Assembly: GCA_963693305.1 (NCBI GenBank)
Contig: OY855912.1
Location: forward strand, 6,999,001-7,063,000
Length of the DNA: 64,000 bases
Origin: Meandrina meandrites
Taxonomy: Eukaryota; Cnidaria; Anthozoa; Scleractinia; Meandrinidae
Direction of reading: 5' to 3'
In this document: piece after piece, positions 47,413 to 58,031 of the stretch
Numbering within the stretch: the first letter of the stretch is position 1
How the letters are laid out: each line of letters opens with the position of its first letter
Made by a program: the position numbers and the translations under genes
Notes under the pieces: generated by a model
Told to the model about the DNA's origin: nothing
The model's database searches: none
What the model saw: only the letters and a program-made list of their open reading frames with translations

Positions 47413-49153
47413 TAAAAGAAGTGTGTAAGAAGGGAAAATCAGATTATCTTGCCAGATGAAGCTGCCTTTTAGAACATTCAAAGCAACTCAGATGCGTGCC
47501 GCTGCTGTTGTTGCCTTGACCCAAATAAAATTTGAGCCAAAATGTTTTGAAAACAGCTCATTCCAGACAAGTAAACATATAGGCCATGGGTGGTCTTCTT
47601 CACTTTAATTCATTAAGAAAAGGAAAGTGGAGATGGAGGCAGTTCACTGTCAGTAATCTTGAGCTATGCCATTTCAATCCATAGTTTTAAATTCAGAGTA
47701 GAATTTGCGTCGAATTTGTACAGATATTTTGTATTTTGCCGTAGAAGCATTTATTGTAACATAGATTCAGATTCCAGTAGAACAGGAAAAATTCCCCATG
47801 AAAAAGGTGAGACATTTAAGAATATTTAATAATTGTGCAGAGATACATGTACTGTATGAGAGCAAGCCTCTGCAGTCATTTAAGATTTCCGTACTACTTC
47901 CAAGTATTTATTTTTCAAAAACTTTCCAGCCGGTGAAATCTGGAAAGGTGTTATGTGGCTTGCATGTACTCCCATGAAATAATTATGGTGTGGTGTTGAA
48001 AGATATTGTGTGGTAATTGTTTTAACTTTGGTTTGGACAGTAGAGTTTTATCAGGAAGCGCATTTACCAGCCTTGACTGGAAATGAAGGTATAAATGCAC
48101 TCAGTTACTCAGTTACTGAACTGTATGTCTGAGTATGTGCAGCCCTGTGTCCCACGCCAACAGCAACCCTTGGCAGTAGCATTGTTTGATTGTCTACAGA
48201 GCTGATTTGGACAGTACAACTTTGTCACATGTGACTTTTGTAGCATAGGCTGTTTGCATTGTAAATTTTTAATTATTGTTGCATCGCCCGATGTTTGATT
48301 GCCGCTCAAACTCCTACGGCATTTTTTGTGTCATATGTGACAATCGTAAACAAGTTGTAGGCTTGATTTAACAAAAACTGTTTATCATAGATATGTAGTA
48401 TAGCTTGTTGCATGCAACAAATTTGTACTGTCTAAATTGGGCTTTTTCTGCATTGAAAACTCATGAAACTTACTGAAATGTATCTGCTAGTTGTAGAGTC
48501 AAAGAGAGTGTAGTATGTTTGGTGATCAGTTAAAAGAACTGCAGGTGGGCTCCAGATATCTAAATCCAACAAGTTACCAAAGCTATTGTCTGCCCAAATG
48601 AAGGGTTGGTGCGTATATCCAGTGTCATGTTTAAGCTCCATTTAAAGTCTTGCTTGAGTTAAGGCTATGTGTTAAGTAATTTAAATTCTGCATTTCAGTT
48701 TTTTATAATGCAGTGCAATTTTAATTAATTTAGCCAATGTTATCAATGTGGTCAAATTTAGGAGAAAGCTTTTTATATTTTTTAAAATAAATTACATGTA
48801 CATGTAAACATCCATATAATATAAAAAAAAATATCTTTTAATCTTTGCTGCCACTTCAGAATGGGATTCTTATTTCAAACTGAAATCCATTTATACCAAA
48901 GGCATGTACTGAACAGGACTTTTCCAGCTACAAAATACCAAAAAAGTCATTTACACCTTATTCAATAGTTTTTCAGATAATATGTCCAATAGTTTAAAGG
49001 TTTGCAGTATTTTTCCAAGTTCAATACAGCAAGGAAAAGTGCGGGAGTAAATTTCTTGAATCATTACATCAAATAAGAAATGTCTTATTCCCTTCATTTT
49101 TCTTGTTAATTCACTTGAAAATACCATCTCATATTTTGTGTGTTCTCTTGACC

Positions 49154-49546
49154 TTAAAGGGGCTACGTCACGGGGATTTCGCAGATTTCTGGCGGCCTAA
49201 ACTATTCTGAAATTAGTGGTAGGCAACTTAACCCACGAAAAACATTATCTTTGAACATCTAAAGGAAGACATGACCTTGATTTGCGGATAGAAATCAAAC
49301 ACAAGCTATAAATATCGATTTTTTGACGACACTCGGAAACAACTTGAAAAGTTAAGCCTTAATTTTTCAAGTTGCAATCCATTTCCATCCAAGCCATCTG
49401 CAGCCAAAGATACTTGTTAACGGTTTCAGTGCTCTAATATAGCAATGGTTAATAAAAATGGACCATTATTTTTAGGTTTCCTACGCCACAAATACAAATT
49501 TTGGCTGTTCGAAAATCTGTTAAAATCCGTGACAAAGCCCCTTTAA
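49154..49546. mobile_element. TTAA MITE family B copy 1
   Basis: Ends TTAAAGGGGCTACGTCACGG and, inverted, TTAAAGGGGCTTTGTCACGG. The inside shares CATTTCCATCCAAGCCATCT and GTTTCAGTGCTCTAATATAG with copy 2, 78 bp downstream, in the same orientation. Confidence 0.75.
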
Positions 49547-49623
49547 ATGGTCAAACGACATAATGTGGAAATAACAAATATTATTGAACAGCTGCAGCAG
49601 GCTGCTTAAGAGCCTACAGTGTA

Positions 49624-49994
49624 TTAAAGGAGCAATGTCACAGGGATTTTGCAGATTATTGGTCTAAACTTAGTTGTAGGCAACGTAATCCATTTAAAAT
49701 ATAACATCTAAACAAAGATATACCAGTGAACTTAATTTGCATATTAAAGAAATGAAACTACAGCTATAAATATTGGTGTTTTGAGGATATGCAGAAACAA
49801 CTTGCAAAGTTTAGCCTCAATTTTTCAAGTTGTCACCCATTTCCATCCAAGCCATCTGCAGTCAAAGATGCTTGTTAACAGTTTCAGTGCTCTAATATAG
49901 CAATTGTTTACAAAAATGTATCATTATTTTTTAGGTTTCCTACACACAAATTTATTTTTGGTTGTTCAAAAATCCATGACACAGCCCCTTTTAA
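49624..49994. mobile_element. TTAA MITE family B copy 2
   Basis: Ends TTAAAGGAGCAATGTCACAG and, inverted, TTAAAAGGGGCTGTGTCATG, with the internal blocks shared with copy 1. The copies are clearly diverged from each other, so they are independent old insertions or an old duplication. Confidence 0.7.
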
Positions 49995-50865
49995 ACTCCG
50001 ATGTAGCATGCCTTTGGAAACTGAGTGTATTTTGATTTTTGAAATAAGATTATTCTGGACTGGCTACAGTGCCGGTAAGTGTACTTGATGACATAAATTA
50101 TCATATTTACTTGACATAATCATCAAGACCTTTCCTGCATTACTTGTTGATGCCCATCAACAATGGTTTTGAGTCAAGGGACAGTTTGGGTGGACAGTGT
50201 TCATATTAAATTATTTACTGTACTTTTGTTCACATCCGAGCCTTAACTTGAAACCATTGTTTGCAGTCATTGTGACAAATGTCGGAAACGTCTGTGTTTT
50301 TAAGTATATTTACAAGTTGGAATCTTTCGTCATCAAGATTTCTAGTCATTTATTTTACGTTATTCCATCTGTTGTAAAAATTCTTGTCTGGTTATCAGAC
50401 AATATCATTATTGTTCACTCATTGCAGTGAGTGGCTTGAAGTAAACTCAATAAGTGTGTTACAGACTAAGGTTAGATAACCTAGAAATACCCTTTGTCAA
50501 GTACAAGTGATCTAATTTCATTATTCTGAGCACAATCTTCTAGTGATGAGATGTACAAGTCAGTTAAGTTTGTACTTTTATTAATAGATACAACTGGATT
50601 AGAAGGTATCTTGTTACAAAACACCCACTTTCAAAAATTTTAAATGAAAACAGTTCTTTTTTTCTAGAAATTCTTTTTGTAGGGAATGACAGTATGCATT
50701 GTCGTACAGTTATTATTTTTTATTGTCCACCTTTTTGTAATTGCCAATCATTTTTCAACGTACAACTTTCTTAATTATTCATCCTTCATAATGAGTGTTA
50801 AAAGGCCAATGACTTGTACACTGCCTCACTACTAAGATTTTGTGCGAAGTTTATCATCTGGGTGT

Positions 50866-50871
50866 AATAAA
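50866..50871 (+). promoter_or_regulatory. Candidate distal poly(A) signal
   Basis: AATAAA followed within 40 bp by GTGTGAT and TTGTTTGTTTGG, a typical signal plus GT-rich downstream element, in the + orientation of the NudE gene 3.4 kb upstream. Confidence 0.4.
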
Positions 50872-50899
50872 CGTGTGATATATTCTGATTTCTTGTTTG

Positions 50900-51981
50900 T
50901 TTGGAATGAACCATTTTCCCTTTGGGAAGGCCAGGAAGAATGGATTGTTAAACAAAAATTAGCCTCCCATTTCATGTAGTGAAGAACAAATGGATCTAAC
51001 GTACTTCTCTGGTGTGGAGTTCACAACAGCACTCCCCTGTCATTCGTTGGCTAGCAAACTCTTTTACTGATATTACCGTCTATGGCATGAATTGCGAGTG
51101 TCTTGCACAGGGTGAGTGCTCAGGGGGCTGCACCCCACCCCTCTTTTCCAGAAAAGTTATGAGCCACAACTCTCAAATGAAATTAGATTGTAAAATTTTC
51201 CAGGGGGGTGGTGGATACCCCCACTCCTATCGAAGGTCTTTTCTTGTACCACATATACAATCTGTCTTCCTTGCTTTCTTAACCTATAATCTTGAGTGAG
51301 ATATTTTAAACCTCAGCTAAACAGTATTAAGAACTGAATTTCCAGCTGCCTCCTCTGCTTGTGCATGGCATCAGTGGAGATACCTGAAATTCAGGCTAAG
51401 TGAGAACCCCAAACTTAAAATAAAATTAAAAGAGCGTTGCCTTCGTATTATACCTGTGTCTGAATAACAATGCAACTTGTATGACTGTAGGAAAAGGGCC
51501 ATTAAGTAAGGATCAAAATTACTTATATTTTATTGAAATGTGTTTGCCTTGATGATGCTTGGAAAGCAGTGACTAAGTTATGTGAAGAGTGGTTGTCCAT
51601 GCTGACTTGAGGTATATTCATGAATAAAGAAATATATACTGCATCTATTGTAGTTGAAATGTCAATTTATGGCATCAATCAGTGCCCAGACTGACAGGGT
51701 GTATTGTGTCACATGAGAGGCGTGCTTGCCTATTAAGGTGACTGGCAACAGTCGTATATTTCGTTTTTATTTGTTCATTTTACCCACCATTAAAGTTACA
51801 GAGTGATAAAGGTAAAAATAAGGCGGCGAGAAAGCCCATGAGAAACCACAAGACTTTACACATGTTTAAAGCAAAATCAGGCTAAAAAGAAGTAAAAATA
51901 GAATTAAAAAAAAAAGATGGAAAGGAATGGGGGTTGGGGAACGGAGAATGAGGACTGGTGAATGTGGGGTCAAGAATGGAA
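50900..51981. other. Intergenic, no gene recognised
   Basis: No supported coding region. Bases about 51915-51980 (GGAACGGAGAATGAGGACTG and neighbours) resemble the minisatellite that starts at 52555, on the other side of the inverted repeat. Confidence 0.45.
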
Positions 51982-52456
51982 AGACAATAGACTGCAAAGC
52001 TGACACTACGTAGAAATGAAAAACCTTAACGGGAAAACGACGACATGATAGAGTCCAAACTGAAAGTCAAAAATGCAAACTCTGGACAGCTGTTTCGACC
52101 TGATTGGGTCTCGTCAGCAGAGTGTATGCCGCACAGAATAGAACAACTAGCGTAAAGACAGTTGTCTATTAAGTGCTCGCTGGTAATGATGATCCGAGTG
52201 GGTTCAAATTCGAAAGTCCGCCCATTGACAACAGCCGCGTGACTATTACTCAATAGGTCAAGAATTCGAAATATCATGTCGTTGTCTCGATAAGGAAAGT
52301 GAGGATAGCCAGAACTATCCGTACACTGAAAACCCAATCAGGTCGAAACAGCTGTCCAGAGTTTGCATTTTTGACTTTCAGTTTGGACTCTATCATGTCG
52401 TTGTCCCGTTAAGGTTTTTCATTTCTACGTAGTGTCAGCCTTGCAGTTTATTGTCT
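51982..52456 (-). mobile_element. Inverted repeat with ribozyme, probable retroelement terminus
   Basis: Arms 51982-52108 and 52331-52456 are reverse complements over about 125 bp with only a few differences and one short indel, separated by about 220 bp. Each arm contains CAATCAGGTCGAAACAGCTG, the 3' half of a hammerhead ribozyme. Only the minus-strand copy has the complete ribozyme (52075-52129). Hammerhead motifs are known from the terminal repeats of Penelope-like elements and from retrozymes, and Penelope-like copies often have inverted partial terminal repeats, so one of these is the likely source. No reverse transcriptase is present. Confidence 0.65.
52075..52129 (-). ncRNA. Hammerhead ribozyme (type I)
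   Basis: On the minus strand the order is: stem I 5' strand ACTCTG, core CTGACGA (52111-52117), stem II GACC with loop CAATCA and GGTC, core GAAA (52093-52096), a short palindromic stem III CAGCTG, then U16.1 and C17 (52086, 52085), and stem I 3' strand CAGAGT. All catalytic core positions (CUGANGA, GAAA, UH) fit, and the two stem I strands pair. Predicted cleavage is between 52085 and 52084. A palindromic stem III is typical of the minimal hammerheads in Penelope-like elements, which act best as dimers. Activity is inferred, not shown. Confidence 0.8.
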
Positions 52457-52554
52457 GTATTTTATTTTTGGCTGATCAGAGCTGTCAGTAGCTCCTACGT
52501 ACGTACACCAGCAGCATTTTCGTCCGCGGTCCCTTGCTTTCAGTTGTCATTTCA

Positions 52555-53697
52555 AGAATGGAGAATGAGGAATAAATGGGGAATGGCGAATGAGGCGTGG
52601 GAAATGAGGAACGAGAATGGGGAATGAAGAAGCGGAATGGGGGATGGCAAATGAGGAGTGGGAAATGAAGAATAAAGAATGAGAAATGGAGAATGAAGAA
52701 TGAGGGATGGAGAACGGGAAATGGAGAGTGAGGGATGGAGAATGGGAAATGGAGAATGAGGAATGGAGAATGGGAAATGGAGAATGAGGAATGGAGAATG
52801 GGAAATGGAGAATGAGGAATGGGAAATGGAGAATGAGGAATGGAGAATGGGAATTGAAGAATGAGGAATGGAGAATGGGAAATGGAGAATGAGGAATGGA
52901 GAATGGGAAATGGAGAATGAGGAATGGAGAATGGGAAATGGAGAATGAGGAATGGAGAATGAGGAATGGAGAATGGGAAACGGAGAATGGGAAATGGAGA
53001 ATGAGGGATGGAGAATGAGAAATAGAGAATGAGGGATGGAGAATGGGAAATAGAGAATGAGGGATGGAGAATGGGAAATGGAGAATGAGGAATGGAGAAT
53101 GGGAAATAGAGAATGAGGGATGGAGAATGGGAAATGGAGAATGAGGAATGGAGAATGGGAAATGGAGAATGAGGGATGGAGAATGGGAAATAGAGAATGA
53201 GGAATGGAGAATGGGAAATAGAGAATGAGGAATGGAGAATGGGAAATGGAGAATGAGGAATGGAGAATGGGGAATAGAGAATGAGGAATGGAAAATGGGA
53301 AATAGAGAATGAGGATTGGAGAATGGGAAATGGAGAATGAGGAATGGAGAATGGGAAATGGAGAATGAGGAATAGAGAATGAGGAATGGAGAATGGGAAA
53401 TGGAGAATGAGGAATGGAGAATGGGGAATAGAGAATGAGGAATAGAGAATGAGGAATGGAGAATGGGAAATGGAGAATGAGGAATGGAGAATGGGGAATA
53501 GAGAATGAGGAATGGAGAATGGGAAATAGAGAATGAGGATTGGAGAATGGGAAATGGAGAATGAAGGATGGAGAATGGGAAATAGAGAATGAGGGATGGA
53601 GAATGGGAAATGGGAGAATGAGGAATGGAGAACGGGAAATGGAGAATGAGGAATGGAGAATGAAGAATGAGGAATGGAGAATGGGAAATGGAGAATG
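52555..53697. repeat. 28-bp minisatellite made of 7-bp subunits
   Basis: More than 1.1 kb built from heptamers of form NNNNATG: GAGAATG, GGAAATG, GAGAATG and AGGAATG make a 28-bp higher-order unit, with many subunit losses and gains. Two minus-strand frames stay open for about 390-440 codons (SPFPILHS-like repeats) only because of the 7- and 28-bp periodicity; they are not called as genes. Confidence 0.9.
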
Positions 53698-54332
53698 TGT
53701 GTTTCAACAGCCAATTGGTTACCTACATAGGCACTTGCAGTTGTAGGCATGCATTCCAATTTCTGTCTTAAGTCTGAGAAAGGGGCGGAAATCGAGCCTT
53801 TGTGTACCCGTGTGAGCACCTTTAATTAAATAAACGCGTCCGGCCTTTTTCCCAGGTATAGTTGATTCCGTCCGTCCCGCGAAGCAGAACGTATTTCACT
53901 AAATTCAATAGCACTTTCCAGTTGAACGAAGAATGCCACAATTCAATTACTGTGGTTTTTAGAGGGGCCGTAAGGGGGGTAGTGCGCACAGTTCACGACT
54001 ATTAAAGATGGAAAATCACGAATCACGGCAATTAATTTTCGAGTTTCACAATTCACGGAAAATAACATCATAGACAAGGAACTCTTTTGCACTTACTCCT
54101 CCATATTGAGTGTCTTCACTCGTACAAAAGCCATCAATCATTGATATGTTAATGTTTCTTTCCGAAGTTATTATTTATGCCGAGATAATGGGCCAGGCTC
54201 CTGTTTATGAACTTGATAATCGGCCATTTTGCAATTTTGCACAAAGGTTATACCGGCGAACACAATGTTAGCTAAATGTAAGGTCATCTAAAATAAACAA
54301 GTACCTCATCCATGGGGAACTGGACGTGCCAG

Positions 54333-54747
54333 CTAAAAGAACTTTGATGTTACTCGAACAGTTCGTCCGCTACGAGTTGTCACGGCTCGAAGAAAAGTCA
54401 TTTCGTCCTCCTGGTCTATTTCTACAGTTGCTGGAAGTTCACTTTCAGAGTCTGTGTCATACTCGGATTCTTGTTCATCATCTTGTTCTGTGACTTCTGT
54501 CCCTTCGTGGTTTTCTTCGCTGTCTCCGCTGTCTTTGCTGCTTTCAACAGGACGTCCCAGGTCACTCGCAGCATCCACATGTCCCAGAGATCTCTCCATC
54601 GTTACCTTTTCCTTCGGTTGCCCAGAAGTAGCATACATGTTCCGTGGCAGTGTGCCTGCTTTGAACATTGTTGTTTCCTGGCGTACTGTTCGCTGTCTGA
54701 CAGCTTTACCATTGTTTGCTGCCCATTCCAACATTACGATACATGGG
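54333..54747 (-). pseudogene. C-terminal coding relic of the 2.4-kb transposon
   Basis: An open frame of at least 133 residues on the minus strand: a basic start, a strongly acidic middle (EQDDEQESEYDTDSESE) and the end TTRSGRTVRVTSKFF before the stop. A TRSGR-type tail is common at the C-termini of mobile-element proteins. No catalytic domain is visible. Its 5' side runs directly into the nested element at 54748. Confidence 0.45.
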
Positions 54748-55449
54748 CCTGTTTACATGGAGGTGGGGGACCCCGGGCAGGTGAGGTAACCCGCCTAGGT
54801 GGGGTAACCCGCCTCTCAATATAAACTCTCATTTTTCCTCGATCGCGTTTACATGATAGGTGGGGTAACCCGCCTAGGCGGGTTGCCCGGTCTGCTGGGT
54901 AGGGTAACCCTCCCAGCCGGGGTTGCTTTTTGCCATGTAAACGTTTCAAGGTGGGGTAACCCGCCTACCCGGGGTCGGTTCATGTTACCAAAACGCGCCA
55001 AATCCAAACCAACAACCAAATGCCCGCCATATTGGAATCGCAACAACATGTCTCAGTCTCGAGGATATCAGCGTGGGGAGCTTTTTCGCCGGGTTCATCT
55101 GCTTAGTGTCGAAGGCCGCAATCAAGATGGTAATCAGGAAGAATCTGAAGGTATTCAAATTTCAAGTGATGCTTTAAGTGAAGGCCCGATCGAAGCACGC
55201 GCTTCTTCTCTACCTAGAGATCAGTCGATAACACAAAGCAACGAAAAACATTGTCTCTGCCAACGAAAATCATGCCGTGAAAAAAAAAAAAAATAAAAAA
55301 TAAAGAAATCTACGCCACGTTATTTTCTCAAGGAAGTTAACCCCAGGACCCCGGGGTGATAAGATTGCATGTAAACGCGAGCTATTTTTCGACCACGGCT
55401 GGGCGGGTTACCTCACCTACCCGGGGTCCCCCACCTCCATGTAAACAGG
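54748..55449. mobile_element. Nested 702-bp element with CCTGTTTACATGG ends
   Basis: Inverted ends of about 30 bp starting CCTGTTTACATGGAGGTGGG are essentially perfect, and CATG occurs close to both outer borders, a possible 4-bp duplication. The element is packed with the near-palindrome GGTGGGGTAACCCGCCTA (about five copies). On + from about 55050 an ATG opens a frame of about 82 codons starting MSQSRGYQRGELFRRVHLLS, ending in a poly-Lys tract, perhaps the N-terminus of a lost transposase. The near-perfect ends suggest recent insertion. Confidence 0.75.
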
Positions 55450-55559
55450 TCATGTGAGTAAGGACCAGTAAGGTCAGTTGTAATAGGATATACTCAGCTG
55501 CATCTATCAAGCATGTGGGGCTAGCCAGATATAGTTACAAATGTTAGCAACAATACCCA

Positions 55560-56040
55560 CCTTGTAAAATTGACGAATTTCCGAATAGCGGTCTTTCAAC
55601 GTCCCACTGTGCCTGCGTATTTATAGAAAAGGCTTTGCTGCCTTCAGTGGCCTTTGCCAGCCGACAAAGTTTAACTTCGATTGAAGAACCGAGACCACGT
55701 TTCTCGGCCTCGATCTTCAGGCCCGCACAATCGATTACATGTTTTTTAGCGCTTCCAAAGAGAAATGCTTCTCGGTGAGTGGGATCCTGACTCGTTCTTT
55801 CCCTCCGAGGAAACTCAGTGATCCTGCAGAGTTTGGATCCACGTAGAAAACGGCACCTTCTTTAACAGAAATTTGTTTGTTGCCCTCGACATCCATGACT
55901 TTTTGACACTGAATTTTAGCGTGAGCTTGGCCAAAATGATTTAGAATGATTGCGTGATTTAACATGCAAGCGACATCGAATAGAATGACATCGTTGTCTT
56001 CTCTTGTTATCTGACCCCTTGATTCGGCTTCTGGTATCAA
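55560..56040 (-). pseudogene. Upstream coding relic of the 2.4-kb transposon
   Basis: On the minus strand an ATG at 56040 opens 101 residues (including DVILFDVACMLNHAIILNHF and EGAVFYVDPNSAG). The frame ends at 55735, but a neighbouring frame continues the protein-like sequence from about 55800 (FLFGSAKKHVIDCAG, then GSSIEVKLCRLAKATEG) up to a donor-like CAAGG|TGGG near 55560. This suggests a single frameshift near 55800. No family was recognised; most likely it is an element-encoded protein. Confidence 0.45.
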
Positions 56041-56357
56041 AGTGCATGTTTGTTTTACAATCTTCTGTCAAGTCGTCAAGTACGGTACTAAGCCATCACG
56101 CAAATCGCGTCTAGTCGGTCAGACACGCAATTTGAAAACATCATAAAGGGTCACATTTGCACGGTAGGTCCGTTTTCACGGAAAAGTGAAGAATTTTATT
56201 CAAGTTTCACGGTTGTCGAAAAATATTTTTTTTGCTTTCACGTGTCACGACAAGCATGTTATTCACAGTTCACGGATTTTAATATTTCGTAATCATAGAT
56301 CACGGAGAATAAAAACACGCGATCACGTCTCACGAGAAACCCCCTTACGGCCCCTCT

Positions 56358-57048
56358 TTTTACGATTAGCCAATAGAGTAGTTAGTACCTGTAGCTATAA
56401 TTACGATCCGTAATCCAGCCCACTCAGCGTTTCACAGAAGATTGTGGTCGTACCGAATCGATTATAAATATACGATTGGGCGACACGTTTTTACTCTGAC
56501 TCTTTGTTTTACTATTAAGATGTGGATCGGAGTTTACCATGAATGAAAAAAGCAGTCAATAATTGGTGTGAAATTTAAAAGTTCTTTCGTTCTATCTGCA
56601 GTCCATTTTGCTATATTGTAATTAGTTTACAGTCTTCACAAACAAAGAATTATTACAAATGATTTACGGAAACTCGGTTCTCGTTATAAATGTTGTCCAA
56701 GCCGATGTTGGCAAACAACAACAAAATTATATTGACGTAACCGGAGGGTGATCAAAAATGATCAAATTTACCTAAAGCCAAAATGAAACAAAACATTTTT
56801 CGCAGCATTTTTGCTTCCATTAAGTAAAATCCAAGGTAAGTATGTTTTTCCGTTTTTTTTTTTATTTTTAACACGGCGGATGTTAAACGGTTGTATAAAC
56901 CGTCGAATTATAAATTTATAGATTTGTGTTCGGAAAAGATAAAAGTCCTTTCTTTATACAGCCATGTAATATCTTTTTTATTTACTTTGTTGCGTTCGAC
57001 GATAGGAGAACGCAACCCTAATCTTGTGTAGCTTAAGAAAAATCGAGA
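56358..57048. other. Intergenic, no gene recognised
   Basis: AT-rich sequence without coding exons or clear repeats. Confidence 0.4.
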
Positions 57049-57138
57049 TTTCGTTTCTTCTGCAATTTGCCTCGCTTTCGTTTCTTCTGCATTTTGCCTC
57101 GCTTTCGTTTCTTCTGCAATTTGTCTCGCTTTCGTTAT
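57049..57138. repeat. 27-bp tandem repeat, about 3.3 copies
   Basis: Units start TTTCGTTTCTTCTGCAATTT and end in GCCTCGC, nearly identical. On the minus strand they read as nine-residue repeats of RRNESEANC type, but no gene context is seen. Confidence 0.85.
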
Positions 57139-57417
57139 TGGCCTCAGTTTGACGATCTTTCACTCGAGTGGCGTCGGTGGTACCTTGCAACCATTGTCGA
57201 CAGAGCGCGGGATTACTACAAGAGGCTTTCCTTGAGGCTTGGCACTCTAGGCGAGACCCAACGTGGGCAATGAGCGTATTGACATACCATCAATTCGCAA
57301 GTCTTTCGTGTGATTCGATCTTGCGCAACAATAGCTTTGTGCCGTTTGCTATCGTAGCACGCGCCAATTAGTGAACAGTAAAAAAAAAAGCCGTTACGGC
57401 CTTTATGACATTTGAAA

Positions 57418-57450
57418 CTGACGAAGACCGAAGATGTTCGCTCGAAACGT
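57418..57450 (+). ncRNA. Hammerhead-like motif, degraded
   Basis: CTGACGA at 57418-57424, a stem II that can pair GACCGAA with TTCGCTC (one C-C mismatch, GATG loop), then GAAACGTC with a very short palindromic stem III (ACGT). A stem I could not be found. The arrangement resembles hammerhead motifs in Penelope-like termini, so this may be a second, older terminal fragment. Confidence 0.4.
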
Positions 57451-58031
57451 CTCCTGCATGGGGAAAATAACAATTTTTCACGCAAGGCAAGTTACAAGTA
57501 ACACGTTGTTCATCAATGGCGAGCATATCGAACGCACTACATAATCTACGATTACTCCTAGTTTTAAGCTATTTGTTTAGAATAATAATTTGTTTACCAT
57601 TTTTAACACCATTCTAACTTAGCCGATTATGGCTTTTACCACTGACCAAGAAGTCATGATGCGTAGAATCCGATTGAGCTCAATTCCTGACCACATGCAG
57701 ACGAACGTTCTTTCCACAGTTTGTCCCACAGGCCTTTATTGTTTTTATCTTAAACTATAGTTACCGTTTCATAGCATTTATTACATTTAATTAGAATAAT
57801 TTTGTGGTTGTAAACACGTCACGAGTATTCCAAGAAGTGTAAGTGTGATTTGATCTGACGTGACAGGTGCAATGTTCGATGATGAATTTTGTATTTATGC
57901 CGCGGTTCACATCAAATGTTCCGTTCTTCAGTTCTTCTAAAACTTGAAGAGCTTCTCCTTGACATTGATCAAAACGTAAGTATTAAAAACATTTACTTAT
58001 TTATCGTCCTTTAAACTGCTGGAAAACATAG
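57451..58031. other. Upstream of the GPCR relic, no gene recognised
   Basis: No supported feature other than short AT-rich tracts. Confidence 0.4.

Larger units (their letters stand above)
47413..50900 (+). other. Probable long NudE 3' UTR region
   Basis: No other gene is visible for more than 3 kb. An AATAAA overlaps the stop codon area (47411-47416) and others follow (for example near 47523). The best placed candidate is at 50866-50871, followed by a GT-rich stretch. Two TTAA elements (49154-49546 and 49624-49994) lie within this stretch and might be transcribed. Confidence 0.4.
53961..56357 (-). mobile_element. 2.4-kb transposon with AGAGGGGCCGTAAGGGGG ends
   Basis: Perfect 18-bp inverted ends at 53961-53978 and 56340-56357, followed inward on both sides by many CACGAATCACG / TTCACGG motifs. 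Minus-strand coding relics lie inside at about 55560-56040 and 54333-54747. Another complete element (54748-55449) is inserted within it. The target duplication cannot be defined because both flanks are T-rich. The fragment at 61-135 of the window probably belongs to the same family. Confidence 0.75.

Noticed and set aside
52026..52337. Minus-strand 103-residue frame with an FEFEPTRIIITSE stretch, recalling a viral Rep helicase motif
   Set aside because: The match is only about 25 residues with no Walker motifs, and the frame overlaps the ribozyme arms, so chance similarity within a retroelement terminus is more likely. A profile search against Rep helicases would settle it.
52485..53819. Minus-strand frames of 444 and 386 residues rich in SPFPILHS
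   Set aside because: Two overlapping frames open because of the 7/28-bp period; no start context, signal or domain. Treated as minisatellite.
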